From an uncultured Bacilli bacterium (lineage in GTDB: Bacteria > Bacillota_I > Bacilli_A > RF39 > UBA660): a stretch of DNA of 64,000 bases. The translations under genes were made by a program, and so were the position numbers. Below the pieces are notes generated by a model, which had not been told where the DNA came from, made no database searches, and saw only the letters and a list, made by a program, of their open reading frames with translations. Below, in pieces: positions 42,788 through 50,469 of this stretch. The stretch is taken from assembly GCA_934162195.1 (NCBI GenBank), contig CAKPHO010000002.1, forward strand, positions 38,509 to 102,508, given 5' to 3'. Position 1 is the first letter of the stretch; each line of letters begins with the position of its first letter.

Positions 42788-43312
42788 ATGATAAATAAAA
42801 AAAGTATTTGGTTTTTAACACTATTTAGTTTAATTTTAGTTTTAAGTGTATATTATGTTACTATGCCGAGTGAATTACTATTAACAAACAATAATAGTTA
42901 TGTTGGTAAAATAGAAGAAAATACAGAAACAACAGGTAAAGAAGAACCTACTGTTGAAGTAAAAGAAAGTAGTGTTTTAGTTGCGTTACGAGTTGAGGCA
43001 GAAGAAAAGATGTTGGAAGAAATAGAATCATTAAACAAAGTAATCAATAGTCCAGACTCAAGCACTGATGAAAAAAATGTAGCTTATGAGAAAATGAAAA
43101 ATTTAAATGTTATTCGAGGAGAAGAAGAAAAAATAGAAAAACAAATAAATGAGACATATAATTTAAAAGCCTTTGTTAAAGTTGATAATAATCAAATTAG
43201 AGTTGTAGTTGATAGTAAAGAACATAATGCAAGTATGGCTAATAATATAATGCGTACAGTTCAGGGAAATTATGATAATCAAATGTATATCTCAGTAAAA
43301 TTTAATAGTTAA
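42788..43312 (+). CDS. spoIIIAH: SpoIIIAH-like stage III sporulation protein
   Basis: This 174-aa protein has an N-terminal membrane anchor (about 7-27) and a periplasm-facing domain: ALRVEAEEKMLEEIESLNKV, INSPDSSTDEKNVAYEKM and the C-terminal domain VKVDNNQIRVVVDSKE. It matches SpoIIIAH, the mother-cell half of the SpoIIQ-SpoIIIAH channel around the forespore. It is slightly shorter than the Bacillus protein (218 aa). Unlike in Bacillus, no spoIIIAA-AG genes precede it in this window; the accessory island lies directly upstream, so the rest may have been separated by insertion or lost. Confidence 0.85.
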   Translation: MINKKSIWFLTLFSLILVLSVYYVTMPSELLLTNNNSYVGKIEENTETTGKEEPTVEVKESSVLVALRVEAEEKMLEEIESLNKVINSPDSSTDEKNVAYEKMKNLNVIRGEEEKIEKQINETYNLKAFVKVDNNQIRVVVDSKEHNASMANNIMRTVQGNYDNQMYISVKFNS

Positions 43313-43399
43313 ATAGGCGTATTCTCTCACTAAAAACTTATTTATTCATAAAATAATATGAGTAAATATAAACCACCCAACGAGGAAGTGAGGGAAATA

Positions 43400-43606
43400 A
43401 TGGCTAAAAGTATATTAACCAAAAGGGAAAAGGAAGTCTTTGAGCTTTTAATTAAAAACAACACCACTGTTGAAATAGCTGAAAAACTTGGCATTAGTGA
43501 AAAAACTGTTCGTAATCATATTTCTAATTCAATGCAAAAGCTAGGCGTTAAGGGACGTGCTGGGGCAGTGGTTGAACTTTTAAAAATTGGAGAAATATCT
43601 TTGTAA
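43400..43606 (+). CDS. gerE: GerE, late mother-cell sporulation regulator
   Basis: This 68-aa LuxR-type helix-turn-helix protein (82 aa if started at ATG 43358) reads LTKREKEVFELLIKNNTTVE then IAEKLGISEKTVRNHISNSM and QKLGVKGRAGAVVELL, nearly the whole of Bacillus GerE (74 aa). GerE acts with SigK late in sporulation. ATG 43400 has GAGGAAGTGAGGGAAATA upstream; 43358 has no clear ribosome site but would add a short N-terminal stretch. Confidence 0.92.
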   Translation: MAKSILTKREKEVFELLIKNNTTVEIAEKLGISEKTVRNHISNSMQKLGVKGRAGAVVELLKIGEISL

Positions 43607-43610
43607 TATG

Positions 43611-43637
43611 AAAGGTGCATAAATATGTACCTTTTTT
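43611..43637 (+). terminator. Terminator of gerE
   Basis: The stem AAAGGTGCAT/ATGTACCTTT (one G-U) has a 4-nt loop followed by T residues. Confidence 0.75.
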
Positions 43638-43662
43638 CATATTCTTATATAGAGGTGAATCT

Positions 43663-44631
43663 ATGTTAAAAAAGGCATCTATTAGAAAGATTTTAGTATC
43701 TATTTCTGCGTTATTCGCATTATTTTTAATATATTTGATTCCTAATAATGCAAGTGATAATAAATTAAATATTGATTATGAAATAAGTTATGTTGAACAA
43801 GATTTGAATAAAGAAGTTGTATATTTATTAGATTCTTATAATATGCTTGGGAGAAGTGAAGTGGTAGTTAATAGTGAAAACTTAAGTGTTGAAAATAAAG
43901 CTCGAGAGCTTATTGAGGTTCTTATAAAAGGTGGAGCAGGTGAGGACCGGATTCCAAATGGATTTAGATCTATTTTATCTAGTGAAACAAAAATACTAAG
44001 TTTAAAATTTAATGATGAGATTATTAAAATAGATTTTTCTAAAGAACTTTTGGATGTTGATAAAGAAAACGAAGAGAAAATGATAGAGGCAATAGTATAT
44101 ACGCTTACTTCTATAAAAGGTGTTAATAAAGTAATCATTTATGTTAATGGTGACATTCTAACAAAATTACCACAAACAAATAAGAACTTACCTGCAACAT
44201 TAGATAAAAGTTTTGGTATAAATAAAGAATATGATATTACAAGTATGAATGATATAACAATGACAACAATTTATTACATCAATAGATATAATGATAATTA
44301 TTATTACGTTCCGGTTTCTAAATTCAGTAATGATGATAGAAATAAAATAACCATTATTGTTGATAGTTTGAGTAGTTCGCCTACATATAAAGCTAATTTA
44401 ATGAGTTTTTTAAACTATAATACAAAACTTTTATCCGCGACCCAAAATGTTGACACATTATCTCTAAATTTTAATTCATATATTTTTGATAATGCAAGTG
44501 AAAAGAAGATTTTAGAGGAAGTGATTCATACCATTAGTTTATCTGTTGAGGATAATTATGAAGTTAGCGAGCTTATATTTAAGGTAGATGATGAAGAAAT
44601 TTATAAAACAACGTTTAAAAGTATTGAATAA
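43663..44631 (+). CDS. gerM: GerM-domain sporulation/germination lipoprotein-like protein
   Basis: This 322-aa protein starts at ATG 43663 after AGAGGTGAATCT. It has an N-terminal membrane segment (about 8-26) and two GerM-type repeats (VVYLLDSYNMLGRSEVVV ... and MTTIYYINRYNDNYYYVPVS ...), as in GerM, which helps build the forespore-mother cell complex. No lipobox cysteine is evident, so it is probably anchored by the helix. gerE and gerM are also neighbours in Bacillus. Confidence 0.88.
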   Translation: MLKKASIRKILVSISALFALFLIYLIPNNASDNKLNIDYEISYVEQDLNKEVVYLLDSYNMLGRSEVVVNSENLSVENKARELIEVLIKGGAGEDRIPNGFRSILSSETKILSLKFNDEIIKIDFSKELLDVDKENEEKMIEAIVYTLTSIKGVNKVIIYVNGDILTKLPQTNKNLPATLDKSFGINKEYDITSMNDITMTTIYYINRYNDNYYYVPVSKFSNDDRNKITIIVDSLSSSPTYKANLMSFLNYNTKLLSATQNVDTLSLNFNSYIFDNASEKKILEEVIHTISLSVEDNYEVSELIFKVDDEEIYKTTFKSIE

Positions 44632-44652
44632 TTTAAAAAAGTATAGTATAAT
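44624..44652 (+). promoter_or_regulatory. Promoter of tRNA-Arg
   Basis: TTGAAT (44624-44629), a 17-bp spacer and TATAAT (44647-44652). The -35 overlaps the end of gerM. Confidence 0.75.
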
Positions 44653-44678
44653 TTAAATGTTCCTGAGTTGGAGCATTT

Positions 44679-44755
<77 letters not shown>

Positions 44756-44765
44756 GTTGATAAAT

Positions 44766-44793
44766 AACCGTTGAAATTCAACGGTTTTTATTT
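44766..44793 (+). terminator. Terminator of tRNA-Arg
   Basis: The stem AACCGTTGA/TCAACGGTT has a 3-nt loop followed by TTTATTTTTT. Confidence 0.85.
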
Positions 44794-44854
44794 TTTATAA
44801 ATTTGACAAAACTAATATTTATGGTAGAATATACATCACGAAAAGAGGGGTTAT

Positions 44855-45886
44855 ATGTTTGAATATATATTAGAACATTTTTGTGTTGATAGTAAATTTA
44901 TAAATGATATAGATGGCGTAATAGAATATTTAAACTCTTTAGAAGTGACAAACGAAGAAAAAATAGATATATTGAAAGATATTTCAAATTATAATGAAAA
45001 AATGCGTTCGTTAATGATAAAAGAAAACAAAGAATTAGAAAAAATAATATCTAATTGTACAGCTAGTAATACAGGAAAAGAGCTGGAAATACCTAAAGAA
45101 GAATTAGAAAAAAAAGAAGACATAATAACCCTAGAAATAGATGCTAAAAGATATATAAGTAGAATAATAAGTAGTAAAAACTATGATGAGATAAAAGATA
45201 TATTGCCATTAAAGGGTAGTCTTAACTATAACCATATTATTAATGTTATTATTCTTGGACTTTATGAAGAAGTAGTAGAATATAAAAAATTATTAGTTAT
45301 GGATAAAAGTAGTATGTCTGAAAAAGAAATAAAAGATGTAAAGTTAGAAATAAACTATTTATTGTTAAAGATAAATTTCTTGAAAAAATTAAATCAGAAA
45401 ACTTCGGTTGTTATTGAAAATGATAGTAGAGAAATAAATGATTTGTTATTTTTAAAAACATCGAGTGGAAATTATTCAGTATTTTCTGATTTAAAAGAAA
45501 TTGCAATAGATCATTACAATTTATTTCACACATTATTAACAGAGATGGTAAATGGTAAATTCAGAAATTTAAAAAGATTTAATGACAATAATGCTATTCA
45601 AGGTATGATGGAAGTAAGATATAATCAAGCTAGAATTACGTTTATACCAATGTCAAAAGATAAATATGTAATTTTGGATATGTTTATTAAAAAGACACAA
45701 GTTGATGCAGCCTATAAAGCAGCGTTAAAAAACAAATATGATTTATTTAAAGAAAATCATTTAATAATTAGTAATTTAATATTTAATGATGAATATCTTG
45801 AAGAAAACAGAAAAGTGTTAGATAGTTTATTATCTACATTAGAAAAAGATACAAAAGTAAAAAAGTTGGGTGGTTTTGATGAATAA
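44855..45886 (+). CDS. Uncharacterised protein with a RelE/Gp49-like C-terminal segment
   Basis: This 343-aa protein is not assigned. The first 200 residues are charged and helical. The C-terminal part (about 225-300) reads KFRNLKRFNDNNAIQGMMEV, RYNQARITFIPMSKDKYVIL and DMFIKKTQVDAAYKAALKNK, which resembles the core of RelE/HigB (Gp49-like) proteins (compact domain, E-x-R, a hydrophobic strand, then K-K-T and a final helix). Whether it acts as an RNase or is only fold-related is open. It overlaps the next large gene by 8 bp. RBS is AGAGGGGTT. Confidence 0.65.
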   Translation: MFEYILEHFCVDSKFINDIDGVIEYLNSLEVTNEEKIDILKDISNYNEKMRSLMIKENKELEKIISNCTASNTGKELEIPKEELEKKEDIITLEIDAKRYISRIISSKNYDEIKDILPLKGSLNYNHIINVIILGLYEEVVEYKKLLVMDKSSMSEKEIKDVKLEINYLLLKINFLKKLNQKTSVVIENDSREINDLLFLKTSSGNYSVFSDLKEIAIDHYNLFHTLLTEMVNGKFRNLKRFNDNNAIQGMMEVRYNQARITFIPMSKDKYVILDMFIKKTQVDAAYKAALKNKYDLFKENHLIISNLIFNDEYLEENRKVLDSLLSTLEKDTKVKKLGGFDE

Positions 45887-47927
45887 GATTGATAAACTTG
45901 TAGATGCAGTAAAAAGTTATATCAGTTATTTGGAAAATGTTGATATAGATAAAATAGATGAGTTTCATTTTTTAGAACAATTTTTAAAAGTTTATAATAT
46001 TAATGATATAGAATCTTTTTCTAAAGTTACTCATACTTCTTATTTGATAAGCACTTTAATAGCAACTGATATGAAAATATCGTTTGATGATTTATTAGAA
46101 GCAATAGATGAAATAAAAGAATTTATTGATGAAGTTGAATTTGATAATTCTACGTATATGGAATATTTATATTCATTAGAGAAATTATATTATTTAGGTA
46201 TTATTGATAAAATAAAAAGTTCTAGTGAAGTTGTAAAATTTAATCAAGAAGAGATGGAAGTTTATAAGAGTTATGTAAGTGCAAGACAAGAGTTATTTGA
46301 ATTTGAAAACGAAGATGGTGAAATGGTTTATCATCCTAAGATAGATGCCACATTTATTAAACTATTTAAAATATTACCAAGTCCAGACAAGTATCAATGT
46401 TTCTTAGATCTTGATATTTCTGCAGCGATGACAAATAAATCATTAGATGATATATTTGATGAAGCACTAGATGCAATACCACTTGATGATTATAATGTAG
46501 ATAGAAGAATTGTTGATAGAATTGTTTCAAAAGAAAGAAAAAAAATAAAAACAAGAATATTGCAAAATTTTTTTGAAAACGATTTTGGAAAACAAGTGAA
46601 AGATAGTCATGATAATTTAGTTAAATATTATATGTCTTTAAGAAAACAGGTTAAAGATGAAGTTTCAAGTATCAATAAAAGAATGAGAAAACTAGAAAAT
46701 TTTTTATATAAGATATCTTATATTGATAAAAAAAGTATTATTAAAATTGAAGAATACGAGGAATATTTGTTTGATTCAGAAATAAAAAAATTATTTATTG
46801 AGTTTTGTCTAGAACATAATATTGCTGCTTATAGATTAGTAGAAGAAAAAAACAAAGAATATAAAAATAACAATTTAAATAAGTTAGAAGTATTATTTAC
46901 AAAATATGGATTTAATTTTAATAATCTGTTTATTGAAGAACAAGAAGCGGTTATAAAGATAAGTGAATCAAGAAATATAGAAGATGTTTTAGCGTTCATT
47001 AAGTATTCTGATTTAGTTTTTTTAACTGATTATCATAAAGAGTTTACAAAATTAATAATAGCTGCTGATATTAAAATTATTAAAGCTATAGATTGTGCTT
47101 TGAAAAGTAAGATAATAGATAAGAATTTTATTGTTAATAATCTAGATATTTTATATGATGAAGATAAATATAAAAACTTATCTAAAAATATTAATTTATT
47201 AACTATTCGTAATGTTGACTTAATAAATATTACTAAGAAAAACCCTAGAGTATTGGTGGTTGATAATAATCTATTAACTGTTATTTTTGAAGTATTAGAT
47301 GAATATAATTTTACTTTGGGAACAGATAATAACTATGACATATTGATTAATGGTGACTTATTAGATATTATTGATAATTTTATTGAACTTGGATTATATC
47401 CAATTTTAAGAGGAAATCAAAAGTATTTAAACAATAACTCAAATAATATTGTAAAAAGAATTATAATTAGTAATCTAATAGGTTTTAATTATATAAATAG
47501 TAGTAATAAAATAATTGGACAGGTCGTATCAGGAAATAAATTTTATGTTAGCCCTGAAAAGTATGATAATTATATTGTCAATGAAGGGAATTGTTACTTA
47601 AATCCAACATGTACAAAAAAACTGGAAAGTAATAAAAGATTTGTTATTAGTGATGAAGTGAAAAATAGTGATATTATTAGTAAATTAGATGAGTTTTATC
47701 AAAGAAGTAAACTAGTCTATGAAATAAATGGGGTTATTATTTCAAGAAATAGGGTATTAAGAAATTTAGAAGTTTTAAAAGATATGAATGGTATAGATAT
47801 AATAGATATTTTATATCAAGCTATTATATATAAAATGATACCTAATATTAGTGATGAAAAATTAATAGAAATATATAATTCGTTGAAAATATTAGATTTA
47901 CAAAATAATAAAACTTATAAGAAATAA
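45879..47927 (+). CDS. Large uncharacterised helical protein
   Basis: This 682-aa protein is not recognised. It is charged and rich in Ile, Lys, Asp and Asn, with no signal peptide, no clear membrane segment and no nucleotide-binding loop that I can find. Its C-terminal part has QRSKLVYEINGVIISRNRVL, suggesting a structured domain. ATG 45879 overlaps the preceding gene (ATGAATAA), so the two are translationally coupled and probably act together. GTG 45870 is an alternative start. A G-U-rich hairpin with a T tract at about 47926-47951 ends the unit. Confidence 0.7.
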   Translation: MNKIDKLVDAVKSYISYLENVDIDKIDEFHFLEQFLKVYNINDIESFSKVTHTSYLISTLIATDMKISFDDLLEAIDEIKEFIDEVEFDNSTYMEYLYSLEKLYYLGIIDKIKSSSEVVKFNQEEMEVYKSYVSARQELFEFENEDGEMVYHPKIDATFIKLFKILPSPDKYQCFLDLDISAAMTNKSLDDIFDEALDAIPLDDYNVDRRIVDRIVSKERKKIKTRILQNFFENDFGKQVKDSHDNLVKYYMSLRKQVKDEVSSINKRMRKLENFLYKISYIDKKSIIKIEEYEEYLFDSEIKKLFIEFCLEHNIAAYRLVEEKNKEYKNNNLNKLEVLFTKYGFNFNNLFIEEQEAVIKISESRNIEDVLAFIKYSDLVFLTDYHKEFTKLIIAADIKIIKAIDCALKSKIIDKNFIVNNLDILYDEDKYKNLSKNINLLTIRNVDLINITKKNPRVLVVDNNLLTVIFEVLDEYNFTLGTDNNYDILINGDLLDIIDNFIELGLYPILRGNQKYLNNNSNNIVKRIIISNLIGFNYINSSNKIIGQVVSGNKFYVSPEKYDNYIVNEGNCYLNPTCTKKLESNKRFVISDEVKNSDIISKLDEFYQRSKLVYEINGVIISRNRVLRNLEVLKDMNGIDIIDILYQAIIYKMIPNISDEKLIEIYNSLKILDLQNNKTYKK

Positions 47928-47951
47928 ACTGCCTTTTAGGTGGTTTTTTTC
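47926..47951 (+). terminator. Terminator of the two-gene unknown unit
   Basis: AACTGCC/GGTGGTT (two G-U pairs) followed by T7. Confidence 0.6.
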
Positions 47952-47981
47952 TTAGAAAACTAGATTTTTATTTATTTAATG

Positions 47982-47990
47982 TGTTATAAT
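47982..47990 (+). promoter_or_regulatory. Extended -10 promoter of parE
   Basis: TGTTATAAT (TG-n-TATAAT), 17 bp before the parE start, whose ribosome site is TAGGTGATAGA. Confidence 0.6.
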
Positions 47991-48006
47991 CTGTATAGGT
48001 GATAGA

Positions 48007-49911
48007 ATGGCAAAGTATGATGAAAGTTCAATTAAGATACTAGAAGGTTTAGAGGCTGTTAGAAAACGTCCTGGTATGTATATTGGATCAACTGACAAAA
48101 GAGGGTTACATCACTTAGTGTGGGAGATTGTTGATAATAGTATAGATGAGGTTATCAATGGTTATGGTAATCGTATTAAAATAACTATTCACAATGATAA
48201 AAGTATTAGTGTTGAAGATGAGGGAAGAGGAGTACCTGTTGGAAAACATTCTAGTGGGATGAGTACGCCTGAAGTAATATATACAGTATTACATGCTGGT
48301 GGTAAGTTTGAAGAAGGCGGATATAAAGTGTCTGGAGGTCTTCATGGTGTTGGTGCTAGTGTTGTTAATGCTTTATCTAAATGGATGGAAGTAACAATCA
48401 AAAGAGATGGTTATGAATACTTTATTAGTTTTAAAGATGGTGGTAAATTAGATAAACCATTAAAAAAACTAGATAAAACAAGTAAAACAGGTACAAAGGT
48501 AAGATTTTTACCTGATCCAGAAATATTTTCAACGACAGAATTTTCTTTTACAACGATATGTGAAAGAATGCAAGAAAGTGCTTTTTTACTTAGTGGTTTA
48601 ACAATTGAAGTAGATGATTTAGAAGATGATAAACATCAAGTTTATCATTATGAACATGGTTTAAAATCATTTGTTGAATATATGAATGAAGATAAAAAAA
48701 CACTTCATCCTGTAGTTTCGTTTAGTGGTATTAAAGATAATATTAAAGTAGATGTTGCTTTTCAATATACAGATACATATAGTGAAAACTTAATATCTTT
48801 TGTTAACAATGTTAAAACCAGTGATGGTGGTACACATGAAGTTGGTTTTAAAACTGCGTTAACGCGTGTTTTTAATGATTATGCTAGAAATAATGGCTAT
48901 TTAAAGGCAAAAGATAAAAACCTTGAAGGTAGCGATACAAGAGAAGGTATTGGTGCAGTAATAAGTTTACAAATACCAGAAAACTTATTACAGTTTGAAG
49001 GACAAACAAAAGGTAAATTAGGTACTCCACAAGCTCGTAATATTGTTGACAGTATTGTTAGTGAAAAATTACAATTTTTCTTAGAGGAAAATAATGCTAT
49101 TGCAGAATTAATCATGGATAAAATGGTTAAGAGTAAGCTAGCTCGAGAAGCTGCTCGTAAAGCTCGTGAAGAAGCACGTAATGGGAAAACAAAAAATAAA
49201 ATTGAAAAAAATCTTTCTGGTAAGTTGGCACCTGCCCAAAGTAAAAATCCTAAATTAAATGAATTATTTTTGGTCGAAGGAGATTCTGCAGGTGGTAGTG
49301 CTAAAGGTGGAAGAAATAGAAAATTTCAAGCTATTTTACCCCTTCGTGGTAAAGTAATAAATACGGCAAAAGCTTCAATGGAAGAAATAATTAAAAATGA
49401 GGAAATAAATACTATGATTCATACCATTGGTGCTGGAATCGGTAGTAACTTTGATGTATCAGAATCTAATTATGATAAAGTAATAATTATGACCGATGCT
49501 GATGTTGATGGTGCACATATTCAAATTCTTCTTTTAACATTCTTCTATTACTATATGAGAGGATTAATTGAAGCAGGTAAACTATTTATTGCCCTTCCTC
49601 CTCTTTATAAAATAGAGTCAGGGAAGAAACATGTATATGCATACACCGATGAAGAGTTAGAACAGTTAAAACGTGAATTTACTGGTAAATATTCTATTCA
49701 AAGATATAAAGGTTTAGGTGAAATGAACGCTGATCAGCTTTGGGAAACAACTATGAATCCAGATACAAGAAGCTTAATTAGAGTTAATATTACTGATGCT
49801 TTACTTGCTGAAAAAAGAGTAAATGTTTTAATGGGAGACAAAGTTGAGCCTCGTAAGGAATGGATCAACGAAAATGTTATTTTTACGATGGAAGATAATT
49901 ATGAGATATAA
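48007..49911 (+). CDS. parE: DNA topoisomerase IV subunit B
   Basis: This 634-aa type II topoisomerase ATPase subunit has GHKL ATPase motifs (EIVDNSIDEVINGYG, VSGGLHGVGASVVNALS), the transducer (FVNNVKTSDGGTHEVGFKTA, QTKGKLGTPQARN) and the TOPRIM domain (LFLVEGDSAGGSAKGGRNRK; IIMTDADVDGAHIQ). ParE is preferred to GyrB because of the compact length, the RGLHHL start and a ParE-like middle, and because parC lies two genes downstream. Confidence 0.93.
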   Translation: MAKYDESSIKILEGLEAVRKRPGMYIGSTDKRGLHHLVWEIVDNSIDEVINGYGNRIKITIHNDKSISVEDEGRGVPVGKHSSGMSTPEVIYTVLHAGGKFEEGGYKVSGGLHGVGASVVNALSKWMEVTIKRDGYEYFISFKDGGKLDKPLKKLDKTSKTGTKVRFLPDPEIFSTTEFSFTTICERMQESAFLLSGLTIEVDDLEDDKHQVYHYEHGLKSFVEYMNEDKKTLHPVVSFSGIKDNIKVDVAFQYTDTYSENLISFVNNVKTSDGGTHEVGFKTALTRVFNDYARNNGYLKAKDKNLEGSDTREGIGAVISLQIPENLLQFEGQTKGKLGTPQARNIVDSIVSEKLQFFLEENNAIAELIMDKMVKSKLAREAARKAREEARNGKTKNKIEKNLSGKLAPAQSKNPKLNELFLVEGDSAGGSAKGGRNRKFQAILPLRGKVINTAKASMEEIIKNEEINTMIHTIGAGIGSNFDVSESNYDKVIIMTDADVDGAHIQILLLTFFYYYMRGLIEAGKLFIALPPLYKIESGKKHVYAYTDEELEQLKREFTGKYSIQRYKGLGEMNADQLWETTMNPDTRSLIRVNITDALLAEKRVNVLMGDKVEPRKEWINENVIFTMEDNYEI

Positions 49912-49923
49912 AAGAGGGGTATA

Positions 49924-50469
49924 ATGTATAAAAATTTTGTTAAGAGACTATTGGATATATTATTTTCGTTAATACTTATTATTTTACTTCTTCCATTAAT
50001 GATTATTGTAGGAATTCTTTCTAAAAAATATACAGGAAATATAATATATAAACAACCAAGAGATGGTAAGTTTAAAAAAAGCTTTACAATGTATAAGTTT
50101 AAAACAATGCTTGATATAGAGGGAAATTATAAAACAAGAACTCCTGTAGTGATGAGAAAAGTAAGATGCTTAGGCCTTGATGAACTTCCTCAACTTTTTA
50201 ATATATTAAAAGGAGATATGTCGTTTGTTGGACCACGCCCATTTATAACTGGAGAACCACTTCCAAAAACTCCAGACCTTATTACTTATGAAGTTTCTCC
50301 AGGTTTAATATCTCTTGCTATTTCTAATGGCAGAAGAAATATAACACATGAAGAAAGATTAAAATATGATATTAAATATGTCCAAGAAATTAGTTTTAAA
50401 TTAGATGTAACAATTATTTTTAAAACAATATACATTTTACTTAAACAAAACATAAGAGGTGAATTATGA
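49924..50469 (+). CDS. Bacterial sugar transferase (undecaprenyl-phosphate phosphoglycosyltransferase)
   Basis: This 181-aa monotopic phosphoglycosyltransferase has an N-terminal membrane helix (about 7-31), IIYKQPRDGKFKKSFTMYKF, KTM, the catalytic-type LGLDELPQLFNILKGDMSFV and GPRPF. It transfers a sugar phosphate to undecaprenyl phosphate, the first step of a surface glycan. It is compact (catalytic domain only). It sits unusually between parE and parC, overlaps parC by 4 bp (ATGA) and is probably co-transcribed with them. No other glycan genes are nearby. Confidence 0.9.
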   Translation: MYKNFVKRLLDILFSLILIILLLPLMIIVGILSKKYTGNIIYKQPRDGKFKKSFTMYKFKTMLDIEGNYKTRTPVVMRKVRCLGLDELPQLFNILKGDMSFVGPRPFITGEPLPKTPDLITYEVSPGLISLAISNGRRNITHEERLKYDIKYVQEISFKLDVTIIFKTIYILLKQNIRGEL

